A stretch of 64,000 nt of DNA from Timema cristinae (GCA_039000515.1 JBCFYV010001001.1:13725620-13789619); one strand, 5' to 3'; shown: positions 22,340 to 34,510, counted from the stretch's first letter. Notes: generated from the letters alone by a model not told the origin. Translations and numbers: made by a program.

Positions 22340-22980
22340 CAAAGATGAAGGTGTCGATTTCTTTAGATTTGATTTGCCAGTGACGGAAGGTCAGGGTTGG
22401 AATACCGGATGGGTTTTCTGAAATACTGCTTTTCATAAATGGTTTTACCCACTTTCTTTCCACACAAATACTGTTAAAATTTCTTTTAAATTCAATCATA
22501 CATCCTATTTTAATAGTTTAAAAATCCGAATAACCCGAAAGGTTGTATATAAATCCGCACCAGTGGTCACACAGATAAAGATGTCAGTGTATTAGAGATT
22601 ATGTAGTTTCCCGGTGGCAATAAAGTTATGATTCGTATCCCGGTTGGATGTACTAATTTTTTTTTTTTTCTAAAATAACTTTTCCCCTCTCTCTTCAATA
22701 AATGTGAGTTTATTTCTACTAGGTTTAACCTTCCTCATCCTAGCCCAATAGTGTAAATATGTGACTAGCCCGAATGGTACAGTACATACAAGCACGAGGG
22801 GCCACGTAGACAAAGTTGTCAGTTTATTCTTTTATAGTTTACTGGTTATGGGAAGATCAGTGCTCGAATCCCAGTTGGATTTACGGAGACGATTTTTCAT
22901 AAATGACCTCTCTTCCTTACCGGATCAGTGTAATTATACGATTAACCAGGATGGGTAGTAAGACGTGAAGCACTATATCG
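22340..22980 (+). mobile_element. Three consecutive decayed E-type SINEs
   Basis: Box-B-like sites lie near 22393, 22630 and 22865. Each is followed by the E body (ATAAATGGTTTTACCCAC and similar) and a tail-1 relic (CCGAATAACCCGAAAGG; GACTAGCCCGAATGG; GATGGGTAGTAAGACG). Confidence 0.6.
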
Positions 22981-23015
22981 ATGATGAGCCGACCACAATA
23001 ATTATAACTAGAGAC

Positions 23016-23262
23016 CCACCTCGGTGGCGTAGTTGGCTAACGCGCGTGTCGTGTTGAGCTCGACTGCTGAGGACGGGGAGATCGAGTCTCGAATCTCGGT
23101 CGGGTGAACTGGGGGTGGTTTTTCCTAAATGGTTCTCCACTTTCCCTCCACGCAAATGCGGGTTCACTTCCTCTAATTCAACCTTCCAAATTCCTAATCC
23201 ATTGCGTAATTAATACTTAAAGCGTATAACCCGAACGGGTAGTAAGACGCGGTGCTAAATAT
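23016..23262 (+). mobile_element. B-type SINE, full length
   Basis: Head CCTCGGTGGCGTAGTTGGCT, box B (TCTCGAATCTCGG), the body with TTTCCTAAATGG, and a perfect tail 1 (AACCCGAACGGGTAGTAAGA). The flanks ATTATAACTAGAG and ATATAACTAAAG are likely the target duplication. Confidence 0.9.
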
Positions 23263-23385
23263 ATATATAACTAAAGGGTTCAGGGGGAATTAGGGGAGAG
23301 TTCCATATTAGTTCAAATTAAGTTAGTGCTGCCATCTGTTAGACAATCACGAAACCTTTCTAATATACTTTAGATTATTGTTAAA

Positions 23386-23892
23386 ATAGATATGTCATTT
23401 TTTATCTAATTAAAAAGTATTTAATGGGGTCATTATGGAATTTGAAATTTAAAAGCTATCGTTCTGAAAAATGTTGTAATATGATTTTCCTCATTTTTTC
23501 CTTATACCCTTTTAATATATGAAAGCTTTATTTCCACTTCCAAACACCGAATAGCATCGTGTGAGCTTTCATGAGCATGTTCATAAATATCTTGTCATTT
23601 TATTTTATTATCTGGTGAGGGGTTTAAAAAAAACTGAAAGAGAAAACGAAAGGAATCCTTAAATACTTTATTAGCGTTGTTTCTGAAAGATTTAATCTAG
23701 ATGCATACAGCTACTTTTCGTTTAAAATGTCTGCGCCATATATTGATCCTATCCAGACGGACATTAATACGATTACTTTAACCGGATGTCCTTCGTACTG
23801 TGGTCACTTATAATTTTTTTTTTCTGTGAGACATTATAATACAGTGGTTTTAAGAACAAATTTACTAGCAAATATTTCAAATAAATGTTAAA
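23386..23892. other. No gene seen
   Basis: AT-rich sequence. Nothing recognised. Confidence 0.4.
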
Positions 23893-24335
23893 GGGGACGT
23901 CCTTAAATTACATAATAGTCTTAAAGGGTTGAGAGGGGGGAAGAGGACGCCTCATTATTCTCTTAAGTTTTTCTACAAGGGGGTTGGGGATAAGAATCCA
24001 TCGTACGTAATGTTTTTTTCAACAATACTTATGGTAGGAAAAAATCTAAAAATAAATTACAAAAAATAAATATATTAATTATAAAATTTCACTTAAATTT
24101 CATTTACTAATGATATGTTACACCTAATTTTACCACTAATTAAAATATTATTATACTTATTACTCGCTTTGTTACCAATACTTATGTCTAAATATAACCA
24201 TAGGATTAAAATAATCTAATTTATGTAAGGAATAGGAGTGTTGGGGGGTAGCGGGGAGGATGAAAAACATTTTGGAGAAAGAAGGGGTAGAAAATCACGA
24301 AAAAAAAAAGCCTTATGTAATTTAAGGACAGCCCC
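23893..24335. mobile_element. MITE with GGGG(A/C)xGTCC ends
   Basis: The left end GGGGACGTCCTTAAATTACA and the right end, whose complement reads GGGGCTGTCCTTAAATTACA, form a 23-base inverted repeat. The interior has poly-G-rich patches and no ORF. A related left end (GGGGTAGTCCATAAGCCACG) is at 52902. Confidence 0.75.
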
Positions 24336-24772
24336 AAAATAATGCGTTGCTCCAAAGTAAAGTTATTATTTCATTCATACTGACAAGATTAGCTCAGGCC
24401 CTCGATGGCTTGACTGTGAACCCGGGAATTATTCAGCGTTCAAATTACGTTGCTATGCACTATTTCCTTCTAATGTGTTTCTTTTTCAAAAAATAAAATA
24501 AAAAATGATGGCGTATTTCTTATTTATATTTTCTTCCATTCTATAACTCAAGATTAAATCGTTAATAAATATTCTGCAATGCGTATCATTATGATAAATA
24601 GCTCATAATTGGCACAATAAAAGTAACGAGAAGGTTTAAGTGCTTTTATTGTAGAAACCAGGCTTTAAAATTTAAATGTAGATCTAAAGATAGTGTACAA
24701 CATCATAAAAAAAACTCCATCATAGTACATAGCTTGACGAATATATATGTATACACTATATATAATCCCGGA
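24336..24772. other. No gene seen
   Basis: AT-rich sequence. Nothing recognised. Confidence 0.4.
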
Positions 24773-25035
24773 TGGGTGAACAGAGACAGTTTTTCATGAA
24801 TGATTTATTTTTCTTACCCTATAAGTGTAAATATACCTCGGACGGGTAGTAAGGCATGAAGCACTATATCTATGATAAGCCTACCACAATATATGAGGGA
24901 TACAGAGCAAAAAAAATGGGAATAGTCCAATTTTAACTCAAATTAAGTTTGCACTTCCAACCGTTAGACAATCATGAGACCTTTTTAATGCACTTTAGAT
25001 TTTGATTATGATTATGATTATGATTATGGTTTAAA
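24773..25035 (+). mobile_element. Copy of the 22870-23385 repeat, then (GATTAT)n
   Basis: It shares a tail-1 relic, GCACTATATC(T/G)ATGAT, and the 80-base arm with TTAGACAATCA(C/T)GA, but lacks the B-type SINE at 23016. It ends in four to five GATTAT units. Confidence 0.7.
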
Positions 25036-25437
25036 GAAGTTAATCATTCTATTACAAGGAATTCACGAAAACATGTTTATTTTAATCATTAATTTTTAAC
25101 ATAAAGTTAATTGATGAATGACGTAGAAATTTAGAGGTTAGCTTATAGGAAATGTACCAGAATTAGAATATATAGAATATGGGAAAAAAATACCTCGAGT
25201 GGGTCCAGTTAATATCCGAGCCTCAACATCCGAACCACCAGGAAACAATAAAATACGATGTTGATGACTTTGTTTGGGTGTCCACCAGTCTGGGTACGAA
25301 AAATAAAAAAAATGCCAATGATTAACATATTATTATAAATTTTGATTCGGGGGCGTGCGTCATAGGTTATATAAGAATTTCTAACTGTAGAAAGGATACA
25401 TTTCCAAAAATACGTAAAATGAGTCTTTCACAAATTC
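25036..25437. other. No gene seen
   Basis: AT-rich sequence. Nothing recognised. Confidence 0.4.
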
Positions 25438-25449
25438 ATAATCTCTATA

Positions 25450-25670
25450 TTATTATTATTATTAGCACCGCGTCTTACTACCCGTTCGGGTTATACGCAA
25501 TTACGCTAATGTGTAATGGTAGGGTGATTGTGAGATGAAATGAAGGACCTACAGTTTAACGTGGAATCCGAACCACGGTGGCGACCTGGCACTCCACACA
25601 TTCACAAGATGTCTTGTCAGAGGTGTAGGAAGGGTTTGGAAATCAGATAAATCTGTGCCGGGACCGAGGA
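25450..25670 (-). mobile_element. A-type SINE, 5' truncated
   Basis: Tail 1 and the body run up to GGGACCGAGG, inside box B, and then stop. ATAATCTCTATA is repeated exactly at 25438-25449 and 25671-25682. So the truncation happened at insertion, as in LINE-driven reverse transcription. Confidence 0.92.
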
Positions 25671-25682
25671 ATAATCTCTATA

Positions 25683-25973
25683 GATAGACGCATTGATTAC
25701 TGCATAAAACAAAAATTCGCTGTTATATATCATTGTGTGACGTCACTTTAAAAATAACGTTCACCGCAGATAAGGACCAAGTCCTGTAGTTGTTTTTTCT
25801 CTGTAGTTAATCTCGCCGGCCACCATAAATATAGCGCTAGTGTTCATACCGTGTAATATCAAAACTGCTTATTGTTACTGGTTTTTTTTTAACTATGCTG
25901 TTTTCTAAGCTGTGTTGTGATTATTAACTGTTTCACAAAAGTGTTTTATTATTCTTTCCTAGCTTTATTAAAA
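25683..25973 (+). promoter_or_regulatory. Possible former 5' region of the next pseudogene
   Basis: It contains the palindrome TGACGTCA (25738-25745), the CREB/ATF-type site, and a stretch somewhat richer in G+C. A pyrimidine-rich tract ending TTCCTAG comes just before the first ATG. Regulatory function is only inferred. Confidence 0.25.
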
Positions 25974-27640
25974 TGAGTAGTTCAGATGAAGAAATGGAAG
26001 GTCATGAGTGTGGAAATATTTAATTTACTTTGTTTTATTACCCGTTACAGATGCACGCAGTCATGCCTAAAATATTTTACTGATGATAATATGGTCGATA
26101 TTTTTGCTTAGTTCCATGATATACAGTCAAAAAATGAACAGGATGTTTACCTACAGTCACTAATACAGGCAGACCCAGTGGAGAGACTAAGGCCAACGCA
26201 GTCTTCAACAAAATCAAAAACTAAGTCATTCAATGTAAGGTACCATATTTTACACGATGTAACACGGACAAAGGTATGCAAAAAGGCCTTTATTCAAACA
26301 TACGTCTGTACACCAAAACAATACTATAGGCTTAGCAATCTCCTGCAGCTTAATGAAAACCCGACTGATAACAGAGGTAAAAACACATCTGGAAATGCTA
26401 TTCCAGGCTCTGTAATTGCAAAATTGCGTGCCCACATTGAAAGCTACCCAACAAATGTTTCATGCTATACAGGGACTGAAAAACCATTTTTGGAAGCTAA
26501 CTTAAACATTAAATTCATGTACGAGATGTTTATTGAAAAGGAAAATGACTTTATGTTACAAGTTCTTGCCAAGGGAAATAAGCTTTCTTATATGTTTTTC
26601 TTGAAGAATTTCAGAGAAAACTACAATCTAAGTATTTGGTTGACTTGTTCAAAGTGCATGCATAACTTGTGAGGAGCTTAGTAACGAAATAAAAAAAATC
26701 CCGTTCTGAACCAAAGGGCCAAGCAAGTTGCAGTTGCAGAGCTTATGGTCCATAAACGCCTGGCGATTTACATTACCTTGCAGGAAACTACAAAAATTTG
26801 GGAGGCAGAAGGCAGCTCAGCTGGGCTATGCATGGAATGAATGACAAATGTTTCATTCCCATGCAGCCCAGTTCAAGATCTGTATTATCTACGACAACTC
26901 ACTGTGGCTGTTTTTTTAAATTCAGGATCTAGGATCGCCTAAAATGACAAGTTTGGTTTACCATGAAGGAGATGGTGGTAAAGGATCGAATGACGTATGT
27001 TCTTTGTTGAACTGGTACATTGAAAATAAAATCAAGCCCGATGTGAAAAAAAATACTTACATCTTTGCTGACAAATACACAGGTCAAAATAAAAATAATT
27101 CATTTGTGTGACTTTTGATGGCTCTCTGTGAAACAAAAAGTTTTATGAAAATAATATTGATTTTTTTCATTTTAGAGGACATTCTTTCGTGCCTGCTGAT
27201 AGGGAATTCAGCATCATTAGAAGGAAACTGGGAAGGGAGAAGGGATATAACACCATTCTGGAAGTAGTTGACTTAATCAAAACATCATCAAAGGTTAAAG
27301 ATAAATTTTCTGTAGTTACCTCAGTAATGACTTTTATGTAAAAAAAGTAAGTAGAAACGATATATATATATATTTTTTTTTGCACTTTCAAAAATACCAT
27401 AAGCTGTGTTTCTCCTCTGATACTCCCTTGGAGTAAAATGCAGCGTTTTTATAAGAGAAACTGTGATTGACACATACAGATTAAGAAACATGGAACCCAA
27501 ACTTCAACTTCAAGACAAACAGGCTTACACAGAAAATATACCTACCAATACCGCAAAAATGGAGGACATAACGTAATATCTGGCTTACGTGACCGAAGAG
27601 AGAATCATATTTTGGAATAACATTATAACATGACCTTTTA
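25974..27640 (+). pseudogene. Decayed invertebrate gene (DUF7869-like family)
   Basis: Family-like blocks occur in the right order but in different frames. A short acidic start, MSSSDEEME, is at about 25974. A Cys-containing block, TQSCLKYFTDDNM, is near 26050. The longest open stretch is 26178-26672, with VCKKAFIQTY, YTGTEKPFLEANLNIKFMYE and a CSKC pair. FADKYTGQNKNNSF is near 27063, a block equivalent to RGHSFVPADREFSIIRRKL near 27173, and a C-terminal relic reaches about 27640. In-frame stops occur near 26120, 26670 and 27110, and there is a frame change near 27160. I recall this order from uncharacterised invertebrate proteins carrying a C-terminal DUF7869-type domain, often multicopy. 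The name is from memory and unconfirmed. The molecular role is unknown, and a transposon origin is possible. It is not functional as it stands. Confidence 0.7.
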
Positions 27641-28552
27641 GAAATAGTAGAAATCCAGATGAAGATAATTGACTCAACCATGTTCACTTATAATTACAAG
27701 CAAATTAAACTGTAAAATTTAAAAAAATCTACAAATTTTGTAACTATCTTTATTTACCACACATCATTTACTGCAAAAAGGGAACAAGTCCATCACTTAA
27801 AGTTTGTACCGAAATGACCTTAATTTAAGTTAAGGCGGGTATTATGTTAGGAATTAAATTAAGATGCCACTAAAAATAATTTAAACCTTTTTACGTATTA
27901 TTTTTGCCACTAAAACAACTGCAGAATAGTTTTTTGTCTCTCCTGAACAATTTGGATTTTTGGACATATTTGCTTTCTACAGTTAGCAGTTCATTAGTTG
28001 AAATATGATCAGAGAAAAATTTTTCAAGTCATTTTTAACGACATTGTCGCAACTAGGGTTGAGACAAAATACATTTATACTAAAACCACTCTTGAGTCAA
28101 CCGTTGTCTGTAAATATTATAAATACCACAGTCAATAATGTTTGTGAGATAAAATAAAGACGTACTAATATTTTGTTACTTGGTTAATATTCTGTAAATA
28201 TGAAGGAATATAGATTTATATTTCTTGTATCATCAAAACAATTAGTTTTATTTGGGATCTTAACTAAGAAATTGATTATTTACTCAATGTTTTCTAGATC
28301 TATGGTCTAAGTTTGTAAAATTGGCTGTGCTATAGTAACCTCCATTATGTACCAGTGGCTTGTCATAGAATGTTTTCAGGCTAAGCAGATATGGTTACAA
28401 CTGTACCTGCTTTATGTATACGCACATTTGGTTTACATATGAACAATCATATATGGGTTCTACATTTTATATCTTACATGGGAACTTAATTTATCTTGAT
28501 ACCTGACCAATGAGCGTTTTACTGAGTGTTGATAACATATCACAGGTAACGT
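27641..28552. other. No gene seen
   Basis: About 900 bases of AT-rich sequence without recognised features. Confidence 0.4.
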
Positions 28553-28924
28553 TTAAGGTGGGATGTAAAGAGCTGCAAGTTAAGAATAATATTTTTTCCG
28601 TGTTTACAACAAAATTTTACTTGCCTAAATAAATCAAATATTGCTATATAGCTAGTTAAATATACAGGCCTATGTTCAGTATAGTTTTCTACATTATAGT
28701 ATTCTCAACATTTCTTGAATATTTGTCATGAGAATACTTGAACTAGATCTTTTATCCTCACTTAACAAATTTTTGGTCAAGTGCCAATATGCTCATGACA
28801 TAAATTCAAAGGCTGTTGAGCTGAATAAAACTAAACTAAACGTGTCCACTAAAAATATCGTATTTGATTCATTTTAATCAAAAATAAATTTTATAAAAAT
28901 AAAATGCAAAAATACCTACCTTAA
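28553..28924. mobile_element. TTAA-bounded foldback G, complete
   Basis: It starts TTAAGGTGGGATGTAAAGAG and ends ATACCTACCTTAA. The two halves are complementary but much diverged. The TTAA at both ends fits piggyBac-type target duplication, though only the termini support that. Confidence 0.75.
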
Positions 28925-29398
28925 GGTCGTCACCTCGGTCGGCGACAAAGTATAATTTTATGTCAGGCCACACGGATTAAAATATAATGGTTCATGTCGT
29001 TTTCTGGAACTACTTCTTGTTTTGTCTTAGTTTATATCCCCTTTCGCTTTTAACAGGCGGCCACCCTTTGTTTTGTCAATAAAAAAAAAAGAGTTTAAAG
29101 AAAATAACGAAACTTCTTATCTCAAGGCAAAGAAAGAGGAAAGCTTGCTTCTAGTTCTCAAATATTTTAACATTTTCTATTATAATAGGAAGGCTAAATA
29201 TAAAGTATTCTTTCATCAAGCCTATGCTCATAGCTTCAAAAATACGCTAAAAAGTTTAAAATGAGCTAATGTGGCATTTTAACAGCAACAACAAATTTCA
29301 TTTAAACTGAAATCCAAACTAATGGATTGTTAAGAAAAAAGAACCTTGATGGAATCTTCCGACTTTACTTTGCTATAAGCCATATTTTGAAATAACGC
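28925..29398. other. No gene seen
   Basis: AT-rich. The lysine-rich 63-codon frame at 29073-29264 looks like chance. Confidence 0.4.
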
Positions 29399-29411
29399 CT
29401 CTTTTAATTGA

Positions 29412-29684
29412 TTGATTATTAGCACCGCGTCTTACTACCCATTCGGGTTATACGCACTTACGCTAATGTGTAATGGAAGGGTGATTGTGAGATGAAATGA
29501 AGGACCTACAGTTTAACGTGGAATCCGAACCACGGTGGAGACCTGGCATTCCCCACATTCACAAGATGTCTTGACAGAGGTGAAGGAAGGGTTTGGTAAT
29601 CAGATAAATCTTGCCGGGACCGAGGATTGAACCCCGGCCGCCAGCATAGAGGTCTGACACCTTACCCCCTAGACCACCAGGTCA
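29412..29684 (-). mobile_element. A-type SINE, full length
   Basis: Tail 1, body, box B (GGGGTTCAATCC on the minus strand) and box A are complete. CTCTTTTAATTGA is repeated exactly at 29399-29411 and 29685-29697. Confidence 0.93.
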
Positions 29685-29844
29685 CTCTTTTAATTGAATA
29701 TTGCGTTAGAGCTGAATGTGTACGTGGAAATTTCTAACTTAGCGAGACGGTCCTATCACCCCACCTCAAACAAACTCAGCTGACCCTGGAAACACTTCAC
29801 GACACGCCACTGGGGGAAGTCCATATTCCACATATGATCCATTT

Positions 29845-30048
29845 TTCCAGCTTGCCTTGCCGTAGTTTAATAAACGGACTTTATCAATAAGCAGGACTGC
29901 TGCTGACGGAAAAATTGGGGTTTGAATCCCAGCAAGGATTACTTAGGTTGATTTTCCACTATCCCTAAACAAAATGCAGGAACACTTACAAAAAAATTAA
30001 TACGACCTTACTCCTTCCTAAGATATTAGTGTGCAACTCAAAGAGTAA

Positions 30049-30095
<47 letters not shown>

Positions 30096-30120
30096 TAGTA
30101 GTACGTGGTGCTAAAAATAA
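29845..30120 (+). mobile_element. E-type SINE with expanded (TAG)n
   Basis: Head CTTGCCTTGCCGTAGTTTAA, box B GGGTTTGAATCCC and the body are diverged. About 18 TAG units (30049-30103) sit just before the final GTGGTGCTAAAAATAAA. Confidence 0.65.
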
Positions 30121-30623
30121 AAATAAATAGGTAGACGCCATGTCAACTGAACTAAGGTGACAGACTTTTCCCCTCCAAACGAAACATGTCGTGAGGTAGA
30201 CCGAGTTTGTTCAATCAATATCGTCATACTTAACTAGTTTTACATTGTCACAAATTTCTTGCGTCTATCTTGAAGTAATTTTTTTCCAAACGTATATTTT
30301 TTTAATGTATTCTGCACTTTTGGCTACTTGTTTTATTCATGAAACTTGCCAGTAGGAATTTTCCTGCCAGGATATAAATTAAAAAAGTCCTTTGAAGACA
30401 ATATATATCTAGAATTGGAAACTATAAAAATAGAATTGTAAAATACAAGTCAATTCTGCCCATTCGCAAATTAGTAGAGTGAGTGTGTATACTCGTCAGT
30501 GGAAGGAGGGAATTGTTATCGGAAGGTGAAATAGAGGCCTCACAGGATTAACTGCTCAATTTCTTCCCTTTATTTTTATTTCTTACATTGGCGCATAAAT
30601 ATGGTAGTGATTATGGTGCTTAG
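30121..30623. other. No gene seen
   Basis: Nothing recognised. Confidence 0.4.
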
Positions 30624-30826
30624 GTATGACCGATTTTGGTTGAAAGAACAGTTTATAAATAGCAAGAATTGATAACATTTTATCGTATTATTATTTTATA
30701 GGTATTGGTAATATATCAAAATTGACAGCTGCAGTTAATATGTTTTTATGTGTGAATATATTAGAATTGTTTTAGTAAATTTAGTAACTACCAAATACTG
30801 TTCTTGCTAATAAAATCAGCCTGCAT
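30624..30826. mobile_element. MITE M, copy 3
   Basis: The ends GACCGATTTTGGTTGAAAGA and CTTGCTAATAAAATCAGCCT are inverted repeats. The interior TGTGAATATATTAGAATTGT matches copy 2 in the same orientation. Confidence 0.8.
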
Positions 30827-31544
30827 GTAAAGTTAAGATTCAACCCCTGAAAAAATTTCGAATTTACCTAGTAGGCAATGTATTTAACCTGTTGCAGTTT
30901 GTAATGTTGTGAGTGCGGCTTATCGCATTCCAAGGAGCAAGATAATCAAGCCAGCAACACATTTCCTGAAACACAACCAGGGCCAGATCATCTCACAATT
31001 TCACCAAGAAACGCCCCATCAGTAAAGGTGCTAATAGGAAATGCCTGTGATAGAAGTGTGAAAAAAAAAAACTCTTGACATTGTTTCCCGAAGTGGTCTC
31101 TCCCCTCATATACCTCACTCTCTGTGTGACGTCACATGGTATCTACCACCTGTGATCTGTCAGAGATGGATCGTCTGTCAGCGTTTCGACACTTTGATGG
31201 ATAGGAAGAATTAACGCATAATTCTCTTCTCAACAAAACAGAAGATAGAGGCTTTTTCACGGATGCCAATAGGAGCTGGAAGATGACAGGAGGATTAAAC
31301 GAGCGACACAAATCGACTGAATGGGCTAAAATATTTGTTTTTTAGTGTTTTGAGATTACGGAACACACTGTATATACATATATTTTTTTAATTATTCGTG
31401 ATATTCTTTGTTTTCTAAGCTCACTCTGGGTCGTTGTACTATAAAATACTGTCGAAATATTGTTAATATAATTTCATTAGAATATAATATATAGTTTATA
31501 TCTTATTTTAATTCTTAAATAATTAAGAGAGTTTCTTTTTTTTT
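30827..31544. other. Unrecognised, locally GC-richer DNA
   Basis: The part 30910-31330 is less AT-rich than its surroundings and contains TGACGTCA at 31127-31134. All frames are broken by stops. I see no domain. Confidence 0.35.
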
Positions 31545-31802
31545 TTGCATACGCATAGGTCTTACATTGTCTAACGCGTTACTCTTGTGTAAGTTAGACT
31601 AGATCACCGGTGACCTCTAGATCCGGGTTTGAACGGAGTTGGGCGTATTGAGGGTGGTTTTAACCTACAATTTTTCCTTATTTGACTACATACAAATGCA
31701 GGTATATTTCTTATAAATTTTACCTTCCCCATCCCTAGTCCATTTATGTAAATATTCGGATAGCAACCCGAAATGTAAAGTGTACTAAGACGCAATATAA
31801 AA
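31545..31802 (+). mobile_element. Diverged E-type SINE
   Basis: TTGTCTAACGCGTTACTC (box A side), GGGTTTGAACGGAG, the E body and the tail relic AGCAACCCGAAATG...GACGC are visible. Confidence 0.65.
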
Positions 31803-32019
31803 AAATGTTATGGCAGGTAAAATATGAGAGATTGCAATGGTGTTTACTTGAAAATTAAAAAAAAAACAGCTCTCTGTGGATATTTTAATTGAAATAACCT
31901 TCTAATTACAGTTGTTTATTACGTGCACCAGGTTTCACTAACCATACAAGCTATCTGCATAAATTTTCCTTAACTTTATATGAAAGAGTAAGGTATACTT
32001 GAGAGTGGAAATATATCAG

Positions 32020-32115
32020 AATTTTCCAGGAAAAATAATTAGGAAAACATCCTCAGTAGAACCAAACGGGATTCGAATCCTGACCTCTTTGTCACCGGCA
32101 AACCAAACCAGATGA
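32020..32115 (-). mobile_element. SINE head fragment
   Basis: Minus-strand AGGTCAGGATTCGAATCCCG is a clear box-B region, followed by the start of an E-like body. Confidence 0.5.
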
Positions 32116-32189
32116 GGTATACAGCTTAGTAAGCATGCCCTCTGATACAGGTTTTTATTTATTTAGATTAGAGATTACATAAAATAAGA

Positions 32190-32960
32190 TTTATTTTAAA
32201 TATTTACTTTTAATCTTTGATTTTTAAACTTTGTTAAAATTCGTATCTAGGTGTTTATTAAGATTATAAATAACTGGCTAATTTCATTTTCCCATAAAAA
32301 TGACTTCTAGGCTAATTTACTGAAGGGAAAATTTCTGTATCTCCGCTATATTTGAGATGCTAAATAACTTAGCATTGCAAAATTATAATATTATTAAAAA
32401 TTAAAAATTTGTATATGAGATATATTTTTAGAAAACCAACCGTTTCCGAGATATTGACAAATATATTAATAAAATTGTGTGAGCTTTAGTTGTAAAGAAA
32501 TTCTACTCAAATTTTAACGCAATAATTCTCCAATGTCATAGAGTAATTAAATATAAGTCTCTAAAAGTTTATGTTGTTTTTCCTTAAACCGCCAAGGAAA
32601 AATAATTTACAATGATCTATCTTCATCTTAGACTCAATGGTCAATATTTACATATTTATTTGTCGAAATTTATAAATGAGGAATTTAATAGCAATGCGAT
32701 GGCATGAAGATTTGCAACACATAAAAAAAATTGAACATTTTAAGGGGAAGTCGAAATTTTAACACGAAGTGTTGACCCTTGTGGACCCAATATCAATCTT
32801 TTTTTAATTGGTCCGTACATAAAAATGAGGACATTCATTCTTTAACAATAAAATTATAAAATTTAAAACTGGGACTCAAAAAATGTTTTACATAAGTATA
32901 GTGCAATTTTTGCTTGGGTTTGTTAGTGTATATTTAAATTTATATATTTATCATAAATAA
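32190..32960 (-). mobile_element. Long repeat R, copy 2, no SINE insert
   Basis: It matches 8990-9900 in reverse, block by block. At about 32590 the plus-strand sequence CTTAAACCGCCAAGGAAAAA corresponds to the single, unfilled target where copy 1 carries a B-type SINE. The two copies also differ by an indel near 32770-32920. Confidence 0.75.
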
Positions 32961-33412
32961 TAAACAATATTTTATCATTTGAAGACATAAGTACCCAACA
33001 ACATATTATCATGATATTTGTAAAAATATATTATTAATTAATTTGTAACAACAAGAGTCATATTGGATACAAACATCACTTAGATCGCTTACAAATTTTA
33101 ATTTATTTCAGCCATTATCATGCCTTGACAAAAAATAAAATGTAACACATTTTTTTTAGCTATATGTTTTATTATTAAATATCCTAGTATTATTTCCATA
33201 AAACTCTTAAGGTACAAAATGGATTGAAAATAGCATAAGCTATACGAAAATATACAGCCAGAATAAAACGGTAGCACTTTAAGATGCTTCTAACCCATTT
33301 TGTGACTTTTATATTTGAAAAAAATGTACAAACTTATATAACTGATCTCTATTTTTACTAATTACTTCTTACCATCACATCTTAAAACATATTAGGCCTA
33401 TAAGCGTACTTT
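32961..33412. other. No gene seen
   Basis: AT-rich sequence. Nothing recognised. Confidence 0.4.
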
Positions 33413-33643
33413 ATAGCACCGCATCTTACTATCTGTTTGGATTATAAGCATATGTACTAATTACGCTAGGAGTTAGAGATAAGGAAGGTTAAATTATAAA
33501 GGAAATTTACCCGCAATGGCGTGGAGGGAGGATGGAAAACATTTAGAAAAAAACACCCTCAGTACTTTCAACCCCGCTTCCCGTCTTCAGTAATCTAGTA
33601 TATTGCAAGCATAGCACCTTAGACCATGCGGCCACCAATAAGT
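33413..33643 (-). mobile_element. E-type SINE
   Basis: The tail-1 relic AAACAGATAGTAAGATGCGG, the body and the head GGTGGCCGCATGGTCTAAGG are present on the minus strand. Confidence 0.7.
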
Positions 33644-33659
33644 GAATAGTTTAAGTTGT

Positions 33660-33830
33660 TAGGGCTAAGGACGGTTGTCCTAGCTCACATTACCATGAAG
33701 AAAAAATCACATGTTGCGAGCCACCTCTAATTCACCCGGATGAGATTTGAACTACAGCCCCCCCCCCCCCCCAAACCTAACGACAATTATACCTTTTGTC
33801 AGATTGATGTGTTAGACCAGGTTACCACCA
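33660..33830 (-). mobile_element. SINE fragment with poly-C
   Basis: Minus-strand GGTGGTAACCTGGTCTAACA is box-A-like. The T-arm region is replaced by a C/G run at 33760-33773. The E body follows. Confidence 0.5.
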
Positions 33831-34009
33831 ATTCTAGTTATTTATTTTCGTTTCATCTTCTTTTCAAATTAGACTGACCTAATGTAACAACAAGTTGTGG
33901 TAGATAAACAACACATGCTTTTGTAATTGCTCAATTGGTCATATCCTTCACGTCCCAAGAACTGACACAATTGAAGCAATAGTTTACGAACTATATCGAT
34001 GGACAGGCG

Positions 34010-34238
34010 GACTAAACGTATGGCTCGTGTAGCCTGTTCTTCTAGTTAAAATAAGGTGAGGATTCGAATTACAGCTGAGTGTATCTAAGATGTATTTTTT
34101 TATAAACGGTTTCCCATTCTCCATTCACGCAAATGGGCTGACATTTACTCGGATTTTTACCTTCCTCATACCTAGCTCATTAGTATGTAGTTAAATGTAT
34201 GCATTCCAAAAGGGTTGTAGGACAAGGCGCAATAAAAC
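34010..34238 (+). mobile_element. Diverged E-type SINE
   Basis: GAGGATTCGAATTACAGC (box B), AACGGTTTCCCATTCTCC and the tail relic CCAAAAGGGTTGTAGGACAA are recognised. Confidence 0.6.
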
Positions 34239-34254
34239 AAAAACGTCTCAAATT

Positions 34255-34510
34255 ATTTTTAATTTTAATTTTATCTGAGGTATTTAATAAACAATTTCTG
34301 AAACGAATGATTATATCAGCACAAGACTTATAAATTAACTTCCATCTAGAACAGACACAACACCCAGTCAGTCCTCCAGCGATTAAATTATTAATTTTAA
34401 AGAGGAAATCCCAAAATCCCAAATATTATATTTTTCGGCCATCCCGAGAATCCAAACCGGGTCCCTTAGATCAGTAGGCAAGCACGCTACAGACTGATCT
34501 AAGATGTTGG
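34255..34510 (-). mobile_element. D-type SINE
   Basis: On the minus strand the head GATCAGTCTGTAGCGTGCTT, the box-B region GGGACCCGGTTTGGATTCTC and the body GGATTTCCTCTTT are followed by TGTGTCTGTTCTAGATG and the tail-2 relic ATATAATCATTCGTTTCAG. Confidence 0.7.

Larger units (their letters stand above)
21876..23385. mobile_element. 1.5 kb region bracketed by 80-base inverted repeats
   Basis: TAATCTAAAGTATATTAGAA through CTCGTGATTATCTAACAGAT and GAGTTAAAATTGGAC (21876-21955) recurs inverted at about 23305-23385. A third copy of the right arm is at 24925-25010. Between them lie a GC-rich piece (22100-22330) and several SINE relics. This may be an old DNA element filled with insertions. Confidence 0.5.

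Noticed and set aside
26250..26435. Minus-strand frame opposite the pseudogene
   Set aside because: It is the antisense shadow of the longest open block of the pseudogene.
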